A stretch of 64,000 nucleotides of DNA from Gammaproteobacteria bacterium (GCA_024229935.1 JAAERX010000077.1:124001-188000), one strand, 5' to 3'. Counted from the first letter of the stretch, positions 49,117-57,985 are shown. A program made the numbers and translations. The notes: generated from the sequence alone by a model not told the origin.

Positions 49117-49839
49117 CTAGAAGTCAAGTGTGAGTAGTTGCGGACCATTTGAGTCCCAGCTGAGTACACTGCCGGACTGATACCAGTCTCCAAGCACGAT
49201 GCGCTGTTTGTGCTGACCATCAGCCTCAAAATTGTGAATAGCGGGTTGATGTGTGTGACCATGCAGAAGTATATTCACATGATGATTTTTCATGCTTTCT
49301 TCAATAGCCCCTTGATTTACATCCATTATTTGTGCTGATTTATATTGGATACTGGTTTGGCTTTTGCCCCGTGCGGTATCAATAATCATGCGCCTTAAAA
49401 AGAAAGGTAATGCATGGTAAATCCGCATGGATAGTGGGTGGTGTACAAAACGTCTGTAGCGTTGGTAGCTCAGGTCATCTGTGCAATAAATGTCGCCATG
49501 GCTAATGATTACTGATTCACCTGCAACATAAATAAGAGTTGGGTCAGGTAGCTGAATCATCCCTGTGGTTTCAAGAAACTGCTTGCCAACCATAAAATCT
49601 CGGTTGCCAGGTATAAAGAAACATTGCGTGCCAGACTTAGTCAGTTGTGCAAGTGCAGTTATCACCTTTTTATGGTGAGGGTTTGGATCATCATCACCTA
49701 TCCATGCCTCAAAAAGATCTCCCAAGATATAAAGTCTTTCGGTAGCTGCCGCTTTCTTGCTGAGGAAGTTTAAGAATGCACTGGTGGCAGCTGGACGTGA
49801 TGGATCCAGATGTAGGTCAGATATAAATAGGGTGGTCAT
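49117..49839 (-). CDS. lpxH: UDP-2,3-diacylglucosamine diphosphatase
   Basis: LpxH hydrolyses UDP-2,3-diacylglucosamine to lipid X in lipid A synthesis, at the cytoplasmic face of the inner membrane. The 240-residue metallophosphoesterase shows ISDLHLD, LGDLFEAWIGDD, GNRDF, SHGD and HGHTHQP, the metal-binding series of the family. The stop abuts that of the convergent kinase gene. The periplasmic cyclophilin gene lies 12 bases upstream on the same strand, so they probably form an operon with folD. Confidence 0.96.
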   Translation of the reverse strand: MTTLFISDLHLDPSRPAATSAFLNFLSKKAAATERLYILGDLFEAWIGDDDPNPHHKKVITALAQLTKSGTQCFFIPGNRDFMVGKQFLETTGMIQLPDPTLIYVAGESVIISHGDIYCTDDLSYQRYRRFVHHPLSMRIYHALPFFLRRMIIDTARGKSQTSIQYKSAQIMDVNQGAIEESMKNHHVNILLHGHTHQPAIHNFEADGQHKQRIVLGDWYQSGSVLSWDSNGPQLLTLDF

Positions 49840-49851
49840 GCAAAACCCAGG

Positions 49852-50490
49852 TCAGGGTGCCGTTTCACTTTGATTGATTTCTGTACCTGAGTCAGGGTTA
49901 ATCATGGCCATATGGGTGATTACAACGGGCTCAATGGGTACATCTTTTGATAATTCAGGGATCGGGCCGGGGCCTGTTGCTACGTAACCGATCTGATCAA
50001 CAACGTCCATGCCCTCAATAACCCGCCCAAATACGGTATAACCCCACCGAGTGAGGCTGGGGTCAAGGGCAAGATTGTCACCAAGGTTGATATAAAACTG
50101 TGAGTTCGCACTGTGTGGGTCAGTGGTTCTTGCCATTGCTATAAAGCCACGCCGATTGCTAAGACCATTGCCTGATTCATTGGCAATAGTTGCCTGTGAT
50201 TCTTTCTTTTTATAATTTAAATCATAACCACCAGCTTGCACCATGAAGCCAGCAATAACGCGATGAAAAATCACACCGTCGTAGTAACCGCTCTCTACAT
50301 AGTTTACAAAGTTGCGTGCTGTTTTTGGCGTGCGTTTAGCAAAGAGTTCAATGGTAAAGTTTCCAATGTTTGTTTCTACGGCCACTTTTGGGTAATCAGG
50401 TAGTTTATCTTCTGCCAGCACAGGAGCTGATGCCCATAGGCTAATAAGTGCACAGGAAAAAACTAGTTGTATAAAGTTACGGGTGTTCAA
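49852..50490 (-). CDS. Peptidyl-prolyl cis-trans isomerase, exported cyclophilin
   Basis: A 212-residue cyclophilin. A signal peptide ends near ASAPVLA (residue 26), so it acts in the periplasm, like PpiA. The core has YYDGVIFHRVIAGFMVQAGGYD, NSQFYINLGDN and GRVIEGMDVVDQIG. It catalyses proline isomerisation in exported proteins. It is 12 bases before lpxH and 42 bases after folD. I leave the symbol open between ppiA and ppiB because context matches ppiB (lpxH neighbour) and targeting matches ppiA. Confidence 0.93.
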   Translation of the reverse strand: MNTRNFIQLVFSCALISLWASAPVLAEDKLPDYPKVAVETNIGNFTIELFAKRTPKTARNFVNYVESGYYDGVIFHRVIAGFMVQAGGYDLNYKKKESQATIANESGNGLSNRRGFIAMARTTDPHSANSQFYINLGDNLALDPSLTRWGYTVFGRVIEGMDVVDQIGYVATGPGPIPELSKDVPIEPVVITHMAMINPDSGTEINQSETAP

Positions 50491-50532
50491 TGGCGTACTC
50501 CGGCTTTTATCTATCTTTAAGTCTGCTTTACT

Positions 50533-51378
50533 TTAGCGTTCTGCCGCGGCAAGTGTGTTGTATATCAGCATGGCAACTGTCATAGGGCCAACGCCACCTG
50601 GTACAGGCGTGATCCATGCAGCTCGTTCAACAGCTGCCTCAAAACCCACGTCACCACGCAGGCTTCCATCATCCTGTCGGTTAATGCCTACATCAAAGAC
50701 AATGGCGCCGGGTTTAACCCATTCTCCGGGTATCAAACCGGCTTTACCAACGGCAACTGCCAGAATATCACCCTGGCGGACTTTGGCTTCAAGGTTGGTT
50801 GTAAACTTATGACAGATGGTAACAGTGGCGCCTGCCAGCAGCATTTCCAGTGCCAGTGGTCTGCCCACAATATTAGATGCGCCTACGATCACGGCATGTT
50901 TGCCTTTTGGATCGACACCTATATGTTCCAGCATTTTCATAATGCCAAAGGGTGTGCATGGGCGCAGTGCGGGTATCCGTTGTGCAAGACGGCCCACGGT
51001 GAAAGGGTGAAATCCATCCACATCCTTGCGGGGATCGATGTGTTCAATAATTTTATGGGGCTCAATGTGTGTGGGTAGGGGTAGCTGAACCAGAATGCCG
51101 TTAACCTCTTCGGCCTGATTGAGGGTATCGATAAGTTGCAGCAGATCTTCTTGTGAGGTGTTCTTGGGTAGGTCATGTTCAATAGACTTGATGCCGGCGT
51201 CCTTGCATGCATTACGCTTATTACGTACGTAAATGGCTGAGGCAGGGTCAGTACCAACCTGTATAACAGCCAGACCCGGAGCCATTTTGCCAGCAGCCAC
51301 ACGGGTTGCAATGCGTTCTCTAACGCTGGAACGGACCTTCTGTGCGATTGCTTTGCCGTCTATAAGTTGTGCAGACAT
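50533..51378 (-). CDS. folD: Methylenetetrahydrofolate dehydrogenase/cyclohydrolase
   Basis: FolD interconverts methylene-, methenyl- and formyl-tetrahydrofolate using NADP. The 281-residue protein has the active-site Lys and Tyr segment [44 protein letters not shown] for NADP and the C-terminal [14 protein letters not shown]. It provides formyl units for purine synthesis and is probably the first gene of a minus-strand operon folD-cyclophilin-lpxH. Confidence 0.97.
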   Translation of the reverse strand: MSAQLIDGKAIAQKVRSSVRERIATRVAAGKMAPGLAVIQVGTDPASAIYVRNKRNACKDAGIKSIEHDLPKNTSQEDLLQLIDTLNQAEEVNGILVQLPLPTHIEPHKIIEHIDPRKDVDGFHPFTVGRLAQRIPALRPCTPFGIMKMLEHIGVDPKGKHAVIVGASNIVGRPLALEMLLAGATVTICHKFTTNLEAKVRQGDILAVAVGKAGLIPGEWVKPGAIVFDVGINRQDDGSLRGDVGFEAAVERAAWITPVPGGVGPMTVAMLIYNTLAAAER

Positions 51379-51539
51379 GCTTGATTTTTCCCAATATTCA
51401 CAAAAAGCAGATGTTGTATTGCAGGGCGCACAAGATACCAGAGCCTTATGTCAGTCAACAGCCCGACCGGCATTTATCTTGGCTCATTGACCTGTATCTG
51501 TCCGCCCCGTATCATCCCCCGCCGCTGGGTATGGATTTG

Positions 51540-51545
51540 TATAAT
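51540..51545 (+). promoter_or_regulatory. -10 box (TATAAT) for tRNA-Pro
   Basis: A consensus TATAAT lies 20 bases before the tRNA-Pro 5' end. The -35 region is not recognisable at the expected distance. Confidence 0.45.
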
Positions 51546-51564
51546 GCTCAGTAGCAAGAAGTGT

Positions 51565-51641
51565 CGGGGCATAGCGCAGCCTGGTAGCGCATCTGCTTTG
51601 GGAGCAGAGGGTCGGGAGTTCGAATCTCTCTGCCCCGACCA
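51565..51641 (+). tRNA. tRNA-Pro (anticodon TGG)
   Basis: A 77-nt tRNA with acceptor stem CGGGGCA/TGCCCCG, discriminator A, encoded CCA, and T-loop GAGTTCGAATCTC. The loop TTTGGGA gives anticodon TGG. Confidence 0.95.
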
Positions 51642-51976
51642 ATCTTGTGTTTGATTGAAAATGTGGGTTAATTATCCAGAGAAGCTTGATTCAAGTTCAA
51701 AGTAGCCTAAAAGGTTGTGGAGAGCCACCCAAAGGGCGCACGATAAGCTGTTTCTGGCATAAGGGTTGGATAGACCCTAATGGCAGTACGATTGATATCG
51801 CATTTAGCAACACCCACTAGAAGCAGCTCTTGGGCTTATGCAGAATTGTCCAGGAGGCGTAAGGGTTTATTGACCTTTAGGGTAGTGTGATTGATGTTGA
51901 GACGGTGGTGGGATTTATACTTGGTAGCGGTATTAATAAAAGCACCGCTGCAGCAGTTACAATAAACCTGGTATAT
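51642..51976. other. 335-base spacer between tRNA-Pro and tRNA-Arg
   Basis: No gene is supported here. Two related blocks lie exactly 100 bases apart, 51756-51800 and 51856-51899, sharing TAAGGGTT...GACC...AGT..GATTGAT with many transition differences, so it looks like an old, decayed duplication. A possible -10 (TACAAT, 51958-51963) sits just before tRNA-Arg. An opposite-strand open frame across the tRNAs is not a gene. Confidence 0.5.
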
Positions 51977-52053
51977 GCGCCTGTAGCTCAACCGGATAGA
52001 GCACCGGCCTTCTAAGCCGGGGGTTGCAGGTTCGAGTCCTGCCAGGCGCGCCA
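51977..52053 (+). tRNA. tRNA-Arg (anticodon TCT)
   Basis: A 77-nt tRNA with acceptor stem GCGCCTG/CAGGCGC, encoded CCA, and T-loop AGGTTCGAGTCCT. Loop CTTCTAA gives anticodon TCT for AGA codons. Confidence 0.95.
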
Positions 52054-52089
52054 TTCTGACAATGAATGGTGCAGTAGTAAAAAGACAGT

Positions 52090-52166
52090 GGTGGGTGTAG
52101 CTCAGTTGGTAGAGCCCTGGATTGTGATTCCAGCCGTCGCGGGTTCGAGTCCCGTCATCCACCCCA
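52090..52166 (+). tRNA. tRNA-His (anticodon GTG)
   Basis: The acceptor stem is GTGGGTG/CATCCAC; the base before it is the G(-1) typical of histidine tRNA, facing discriminator C73 (52163), followed by encoded CCA. Loop TTGTGAT gives anticodon GTG. Confidence 0.95.
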
Positions 52167-52207
52167 TTTAAAATGAGACTGCATTTGCAGCTTGCTGGAA
52201 AAGTTTT

Positions 52208-52283
52208 GGGCCGTTAGCTCAGTTGGTAGAGCAGTTGACTCTTAATCAATTTGTCGTAGGTTCGATCCCTACACGGCCCACCA
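52208..52283 (+). tRNA. tRNA-Lys (anticodon CTT)
   Basis: A 76-nt tRNA with acceptor stem GGGCCGT/ACGGCCC, discriminator A, encoded CCA. The loop CTCTTAA gives anticodon CTT for AAG codons. Its last nine bases are part of a longer inverted repeat with the following terminator. Confidence 0.94.
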
Positions 52284-52334
52284 TAAATAAAAAAAGGCTC
52301 CGAAATACGGGGCTTTTTTTATTTATGGTGGGCC
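52275..52334 (+). terminator. Terminator of the tRNA group inside a 60-nt inverted repeat
   Basis: The core is GGCTCCG (52296-52302), a loop AAATA, then CGGGGC and seven Ts, a clear intrinsic terminator. The arms continue outwards without mismatch: the sequence GGCCCACCATAAAT and seven As on the left is matched by seven Ts and ATTTATGGTGGGCC on the right. The left arm therefore includes the tRNA-Lys 3' acceptor strand and CCA. Confidence 0.85.
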
Positions 52335-52587
52335 TTTGGTGCTTGTTTATGCTGATGATGTGCGGGATTTTTGCTTTTCAATTATGATTTATTAAGTATT
52401 GTGATGGTTAGCTTTGAATATATGTTGCGGCGAATCACTCATGATCACGCTGTCAGGGCGGGCTTGGAAGCAATCTGCAGGTAACATAATGGGTAATAAA
52501 TTTGTATATGTTGCCTGCTTTAAGGATGTTCCTTGTATGCCCCAAGTGTATGATAAATGTATAAGAATAAAAAAATGAGGGCAGGGG

Positions 52588-54372
52588 ATGAAAAATCTTC
52601 TTGCGGCAGTTCTGCTGCTTATGTGTGGGTGTAGCTCCGTTGATGTAACAAGTCAGGAAACTGTCTTAGCTCAAGGCACTTGGGAAACAACTCTACAGTC
52701 ACGTGATCTTAATAATGATGGAATTGTTGACGCCTGGTATGACAGTACCTTAGACGTGACTTGGACTGCGGAACCGGGACTAGCGGTTAGCCAGGGATCT
52801 ACCTTCGCGGTCGATGCCACAGGGGGTAACCCGAGAGGCTGGACGGGACTAACGAATGCATTGCTATGGGTTAACTATCTAAATAGCACACACTTTCTTG
52901 GTGTAGATGAGTGGCGTTTGCCTAAGTTTGTTGATGTAGGTGGTGATGGCTGTACCAAAGGTGTTGACTGTGGTCAGTATCATGATGTTGCAATAAGTGA
53001 ACTTGCTCATATGTATTCTATTACTCTCGGCAATCTTCCCTCTTGTGGGACTCTACCGGACACTTGTCCACAACCTGGAGGGGGGCTCACTAACGAGGGG
53101 CCTTTCAGCTTTCTGAGTAGCCCTGACAATTCTAATGATTACTATATTGTTGATTCTGCCCTGGGTGAGCAGAACCCTTGGGTTTTCGATATCAGTATCG
53201 GTGCACAAAAAGAGCCGGATTCTCAGGTTATTGAGCGCGGCCTGCCGTGGGTCCTAATTGATGGCGACATTGCGGACCGTGTCCCAAGTGCACCTGGTCG
53301 TGAGGATTCTCCAGGTGACTATGCCAACCTTCATTGCCCAGGTGATGTCAATCTTGACGGTCTGCCCGATCTGGTTGCGGTTACATCAGGTGGGCGTGTG
53401 ATAATACGCGACATCGATGCTACAACCACATCTCGTTTTGATCTGGAGTATGCGCATGGAGTTATAGATTCTGAGTTAGTACCTGATATAGATGGAAACG
53501 GTTCACCAGAACTCATTGTTCTTGGCACCAGTCTTACCGAATTGCGAGACTTAGCTACCTTTGAACTGCATTCGGCAGTAAATTTTTTAACCACCCTCCC
53601 GCCAATTGATCTGGAGATAGTGGATGATGTAAACGGTAACGGCTACCCAGAGGTGGCGAGTCTCAGTGATCGTAATTGGGCTGTAATTCAAGTAAGAGAT
53701 GGTAAGACCGGTGAGCTCCTGCGTTATAACGCTGACCGAGATAGTGATCCACGATCCCTGTTCAGAGTGCCCAGCTCTGCACAATCTGGAATTAGGGGGT
53801 TAGGTGAGGTCTATGGCGCTGCCCGTTTTTTTCGTATTGCAGACAGCTCGCAGTACTTAGGCGCTGGGCGCATACCATTACAAGCGGTGTTCATCCCTGA
53901 TAGCGGTGGTGACGGTTCGCCCCAAGTTGCTGTACTTAAATTGTTTGCGGATACCGGTGTCGATAGTCTGTCACTTTATAATACTGTTGATATGTCAGGA
54001 GGGATAGCGCTGGCTACAGACCTGCCGGTGCCTATTGGCTTAGGTGAACCTTTTACTGCAATGTCGCTTCTGGTTGCCCCAGATATGAACGATAATGGCT
54101 CATCTGAAACTGTTGTTTATGAATATGAAACAAGTGGTACACGGCATAAAGCGCGTATCAATGATGGCCGCACTGGTGAACTGCTTAGCACGGTGCGTTT
54201 CAGCGAGCAGTTAATGGGGCTAGATGCAGTTGTTTGCCCGGACATTAACAATAACGGTTCTGCAGAGATTGCTATTCTTGGTATGCGGTATAGCGATGAT
54301 GCGATTTTGGTGCACGTTAAGGATACCGCCACGGATGAGTTATTGGGGGCAGTGAGTTTTCCGCGTTTGTAA
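52588..54372 (+). CDS. Lipoprotein with DUF1566 and FG-GAP-like repeats
   Basis: A 594-residue secreted lipoprotein (lipobox LMCGC, Cys15). Residues about 25-225 hold a DUF1566 (Lcl-type) domain: WVNYLNSTHFLGVDEWRLPK and a later GLPWVLIDGD. From about 245 to the end there are six evenly spaced calcium-loop repeats (DVNLDGLPD, DIDGNGSPE, DVNGNGYPE, DSGGDGSPQ, DMNDNGSSE, DINNNGSAE), the pattern of an FG-GAP/VCBS beta-propeller. A seventh loop (DLNNDGIVD) precedes the DUF1566 part. It is probably surface-exposed and adhesive or carbohydrate-binding, which is inference. It stands alone after the tRNA group; the 253-base upstream gap is AT-rich with no clear promoter. Confidence 0.85.
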   Translation: MKNLLAAVLLLMCGCSSVDVTSQETVLAQGTWETTLQSRDLNNDGIVDAWYDSTLDVTWTAEPGLAVSQGSTFAVDATGGNPRGWTGLTNALLWVNYLNSTHFLGVDEWRLPKFVDVGGDGCTKGVDCGQYHDVAISELAHMYSITLGNLPSCGTLPDTCPQPGGGLTNEGPFSFLSSPDNSNDYYIVDSALGEQNPWVFDISIGAQKEPDSQVIERGLPWVLIDGDIADRVPSAPGREDSPGDYANLHCPGDVNLDGLPDLVAVTSGGRVIIRDIDATTTSRFDLEYAHGVIDSELVPDIDGNGSPELIVLGTSLTELRDLATFELHSAVNFLTTLPPIDLEIVDDVNGNGYPEVASLSDRNWAVIQVRDGKTGELLRYNADRDSDPRSLFRVPSSAQSGIRGLGEVYGAARFFRIADSSQYLGAGRIPLQAVFIPDSGGDGSPQVAVLKLFADTGVDSLSLYNTVDMSGGIALATDLPVPIGLGEPFTAMSLLVAPDMNDNGSSETVVYEYETSGTRHKARINDGRTGELLSTVRFSEQLMGLDAVVCPDINNNGSAEIAILGMRYSDDAILVHVKDTATDELLGAVSFPRL

Positions 54373-54445
54373 CTATTAAGTTTGTAGCAAAGATGTCCAG
54401 AGTAATGGCTGGTTTGGTATTTACTTATAAGTTTCTGCTTTGATC

Positions 54446-55489
54446 CTATTTAAACTTTGGCATTACCTGCTCAGCAAATAATCGGCTTTGCTCAACCATG
54501 CCTGCTTGTCGTTCACCATGTGGGTGCGCAATGGGTGACCCAGCAAGTATATAAATGTGATCCAGTCCCAGATCAATAATACTTTTTAAGCGCTGCTCAC
54601 ATTTTTTTGCCGGTCCGCATATTGAGAACCAGTTAACAAAGTCATCACTGACTTCAGTGGAGTGGCCTGCTTCCTCCTGAGCATGGTTATCCATGTCATA
54701 TTGCTTTTGCATATGGGCAGCAAGCTCTTTTAATTGCGGAGGTAGATGATCAAGTGAGGCATTTTTCATGCCCGCAAAATGAGCAACCATGCCAGCGATC
54801 ATGCGGCCGATGTTAATAGCACGTTGCTCATCTGGGTCACATACAAGGTTTATGAATGCGCCGATACTGACTGAGTCGCGGCTACGACCAATTTTTTGTA
54901 ATTGTTCTGTAGCTGTATTTATGGCCCATGTAATTCTTTCGGGCGCACTGCCAACAGCAAAACTGATGCGATCTCCGGTTTCAACTGCCATCTGAATAGT
55001 TTTTGGACCGGTACAGGCAATATCAACAGGTACAGGGGGAATGTCCAGTCCCTTTAACCAGCGCAGTGCCGATTCTTTTTCGCCGCGCATGATGGTTTCA
55101 CCATGCATATAAGCTTGCAATTGTTTGACATAGGTACGTAATTGTTTGGTAGTCGCATTGTGTTTGCCAATATGGGCAGCGGATGAATCACCGCGACCTA
55201 TGACGCAGATAGTCCGACCCCTGCCACCATTTTGCATGGACTCTTGTTGCAGGCTCATTAAGGCGGTAGCTGTAACTGCCGCATCACGTGTGATGGGGTT
55301 TGTCACTCCGGTACCCAGTTGTAGTGAAGTGGTAGTAGCTGATGCAAGTGATAACTGCCCGTAAGGATCAGGAGCAAGGTTTTGGGTATCGGGGCAAAGC
55401 AGATAGTCAAAACCCATAGCCTCAATTTTACCGGCTAGTCGGGCTGTATAACCCGCTGATGGTTCCATAACGAGACCAAATTGAGTCAT
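54446..55489 (-). CDS. Luciferase-like (LLM-class) flavin/F420 oxidoreductase
   Basis: A 347-residue TIM-barrel oxidoreductase of the bacterial luciferase superfamily, similar in outline to methylenetetrahydromethanopterin reductase. Seen are the N-terminal strand GLVMEPSAGY, LASATTTSLQLGTGVTNPITRDAAVTA, CVIGRGDSSAAHIG and the C-terminal GLDHIYILAGSP. Whether it uses FMN or F420 cannot be told. Its ATG overlaps the stop of the upstream SDR gene (ATGA), so both are translated together. Substrate unknown. Confidence 0.85.
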   Translation of the reverse strand: MTQFGLVMEPSAGYTARLAGKIEAMGFDYLLCPDTQNLAPDPYGQLSLASATTTSLQLGTGVTNPITRDAAVTATALMSLQQESMQNGGRGRTICVIGRGDSSAAHIGKHNATTKQLRTYVKQLQAYMHGETIMRGEKESALRWLKGLDIPPVPVDIACTGPKTIQMAVETGDRISFAVGSAPERITWAINTATEQLQKIGRSRDSVSIGAFINLVCDPDEQRAINIGRMIAGMVAHFAGMKNASLDHLPPQLKELAAHMQKQYDMDNHAQEEAGHSTEVSDDFVNWFSICGPAKKCEQRLKSIIDLGLDHIYILAGSPIAHPHGERQAGMVEQSRLFAEQVMPKFK

Positions 55490-56289
55490 ACTTTTTGTTC
55501 CAGTGCTGAAATGATGTCGCGTTTTTTGAAACGTGATATCAGGAAGCGACAAATTACTTTGGGAGTGGTGAGCCAGCGTACGGCTGCGCCGTTACCTTTG
55601 CTTGCGAGCATGTTCTCAACAAGCCAGGGCGTAACAGTCTCTACAGTATCAGCAAGAATATTGTATACACCTTTCTTTCTCTCCCAGTCAGGTGCTGACT
55701 GTGCTTCTTTGGAGATGAGTAGTTCTGTTAATACCATGCCGGGGCTTAGGTAGCACATCTCAACGGGTGTGCCTTTACACTCATTGACCATAACCTTGGT
55801 GAAATAGCGAAGTGCATATTTACTGGCACCGTAAGGCCCATACTTTTCCATGGTCTGGCCATTGCTGCCAAAGCCTTCCATGTTCCAGATGCGTCCGCTG
55901 CCTTGTGTGAGCATACCGGCCATTGCGACTCGGCTGCAGTGCATAACACCGGTGAGGTTGGTGTTGATAGTAGCGACATAGTCCTCTTGTGGTGTATTGG
56001 CAAAATTTTCATGTATGCCGTCACGCCCGGCATTATTAATCCAGTAGTCAATACGCTCAAATGCCGCAATGCCAGCATCCCAGAGAGCCTGTACCTGGAA
56101 ATAATTGCCCACATCACAGGGTTGTCCGGCTATCAATTCAGCTGAAAATTCCATACTGAGCCTGGCAACCACCTTATCTACATCGGTCTGACTACGGCTG
56201 CTGATCAGCACTTTGTGGCCCCGCTGCAGGAACTCCCGAGCCATTCCGAGCCCGATTCCTTTGGTGCTGCCCGTAATTACTACATTCAT
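55486..56289 (-). CDS. Short-chain dehydrogenase similar to chlorophyll(ide) b reductase (NYC1/NOL-like)
   Basis: A 267-residue Rossmann SDR. The NAD(P) motif TGSTKGIG is at 6-13, NNAG at 85-88, and the catalytic Tyr153 and Lys157 in YGASK. The usual Ser position (140) is Phe, with Ser142 in NMEGFGSNG. This segment, together with SPGMVLTELL and the end WLTTPKVICRF, resembles plant chlorophyll b reductases NYC1/NOL as I remember them. The organism shows no photosynthesis genes here, so the substrate is likely something else. It is the first gene of an operon with the luciferase-like enzyme; AGGGG lies about ten bases before the ATG. Confidence 0.85.
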   Translation of the reverse strand: MNVVITGSTKGIGLGMAREFLQRGHKVLISSRSQTDVDKVVARLSMEFSAELIAGQPCDVGNYFQVQALWDAGIAAFERIDYWINNAGRDGIHENFANTPQEDYVATINTNLTGVMHCSRVAMAGMLTQGSGRIWNMEGFGSNGQTMEKYGPYGASKYALRYFTKVMVNECKGTPVEMCYLSPGMVLTELLISKEAQSAPDWERKKGVYNILADTVETVTPWLVENMLASKGNGAAVRWLTTPKVICRFLISRFKKRDIISALEQKV

Positions 56290-56466
56290 GAGTCTTAGCC
56301 CCTGTATATGTTCTGTGGTTTTTGAAGCTTGTCAGGCCTGCTGTTTGAGACATTAACCTTGTACTTTTGCTCTTTCCGTTGTGGTGTGATTTTTCGGCAG
56401 TTTGCCATGCTTTATTAAAGACCGCCTCTTTCGTGGAATGAGGCACCAACAGTTGGTAGTTTGCAT

Positions 56467-56472
56467 TATAAT
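56467..56472 (+). promoter_or_regulatory. -10 box (TATAAT) for tRNA-Leu
   Basis: A TATAAT sits 36 bases before the tRNA-Leu. A -35 at the normal distance is not recognisable. Confidence 0.4.
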
Positions 56473-56507
56473 AACGACGCTTTAACGGTCAGGTTAACCT
56501 GAAAAAG

Positions 56508-56592
<85 letters not shown>

Positions 56593-56689
56593 TACCGTTT
56601 CTGGCAACTCTGAAATATGGTTAACACATATGTCAGAGCGATTACGAATTACTGAACAGACCCGGATAACAACACAGGAAAAAAAGATA

Positions 56690-57985
56690 ATGCAGGTTTC
56701 TGTAGAAGTTTCAGCAGGACTTGAGCGACGTATGCGCGTTCAGGTTCCAGCAGAAAAAATAGATAAGGAAGTGGATGCCAGGCTCCAGAAAGTAGGGCGT
56801 AGCGCCAAGATTAAGGGTTTTAGGCCCGGCAAGGTACCCGCTAAGGTTATCCGGCAACAATACGGTAGTGAAGTGCGCCAGGAAGTATTGCAGGAGATAT
56901 TGCAATCCAGCTATTCCGAAGCGGTAACACAGGAGAAGCTCCAGCCTGCAGGTGGGCCAAGTATAGAACCGGAGAGCCTTGAGGAAGGTGAGGATCTCGC
57001 TTATACAGCCATATTTGAGGTTTATCCTGAGTTTGAACTAAAGGGGCTGGCCAAGATAAAAGTGCAGCAGGCAGAAGCAACGATCGATGACAGTGATATC
57101 GATACGATGCTGCAAAATCTGCGCAAGCATCGTGCTACCTGGAATGTTGTTGAGCGTAAGGCCGCTGATGGCGATCAGGTGACTCTGGATTTTACAGGTA
57201 CCTTAAAAGGTGAACCCTTTGAAGGTGGTAGTGCAGAGGCATTTCCCGTTGTATTGGGTGAAGGAGCCATGCTGCCGGATTTTGAAAAAAACCTCACAGG
57301 TGTGTCAGCGGGTGAAGAAAAAACCTTCAAGATGAAGTTTCCCAAGGACTACCATGCTACAGAACTGGCTGGTCAGAAGGTTGAGTTCAAGATTAATGTC
57401 AGCCAGATTGCTGAACAGGTTCTGCCTGAAGTGGATGCCGAGTTTATCAAGGCATATGGGCTTGAAAGCGGAAAGATGGAGGATCTGAAAAAGGATATCG
57501 TTGCCAATATGGAGCGTGAGCATGAAGCCAAGACCAAAGCGGATGTGAAAAAACAGGTTTTAGACGGCCTGATAGACGGCAACAGTATTGATATACCGGA
57601 TGTTCTGGTGCGTCAGGAATGTGAATCCATGCAAAAAGAGGCGATGCAAAGGGCTGGTATTACTGATGAAAATCAAGCACCTGAAGTTAATTCCTTTCGT
57701 GAAACTGCAGAAAGACGTGTGCGCCTGGGCTTACTGATGAGTGCGGCTATACGTGAGAACGACCTTGAACTGGATCAGAGTCGGGTTACTGCAAAAGTGG
57801 ACGAAATGTGTGCTCCGTATGACAACCCTGATGAAATACGCAATATTTATCTGCAGAACCCACAATTTCTGGGGCAGATAGAGAGCATGGTTTTAGAAGA
57901 GCAGGTAGTTGAATGGTTGACTACCCAGGCAAAAGTAAGTGGTAAGACAATGAGCTTTAAGGAATTGATGGAATTGCCAGCCTGA
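56690..57985 (+). CDS. tig: Trigger factor
   Basis: Tig is the ribosome-bound chaperone and prolyl isomerase for new chains. Its 431 residues start MQVSVEVSAGLERRM; the ribosome-binding signature GFRPGKVP is near residue 45, the FKBP-type isomerase domain at about 150-245 (DGDQVTLDFTGTLKGEPF), and the rest is the helical chaperone arms. The ATG at 56690 has AGGA ten bases before it; an ATG at 56630 would add a non-conserved leader. It heads the tig-clpP-clpX-lon quality-control block. Confidence 0.97.
   Translation: MQVSVEVSAGLERRMRVQVPAEKIDKEVDARLQKVGRSAKIKGFRPGKVPAKVIRQQYGSEVRQEVLQEILQSSYSEAVTQEKLQPAGGPSIEPESLEEGEDLAYTAIFEVYPEFELKGLAKIKVQQAEATIDDSDIDTMLQNLRKHRATWNVVERKAADGDQVTLDFTGTLKGEPFEGGSAEAFPVVLGEGAMLPDFEKNLTGVSAGEEKTFKMKFPKDYHATELAGQKVEFKINVSQIAEQVLPEVDAEFIKAYGLESGKMEDLKKDIVANMEREHEAKTKADVKKQVLDGLIDGNSIDIPDVLVRQECESMQKEAMQRAGITDENQAPEVNSFRETAERRVRLGLLMSAAIRENDLELDQSRVTAKVDEMCAPYDNPDEIRNIYLQNPQFLGQIESMVLEEQVVEWLTTQAKVSGKTMSFKELMELPA

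Noticed and set aside
51836-52162. Minus-strand open frame of 108 codons across tRNA-Arg and tRNA-His
   Set aside because: It is the complement of two tRNA genes and contains the peptide patterns often produced by translating tRNAs; no promoter or ribosome site supports it.
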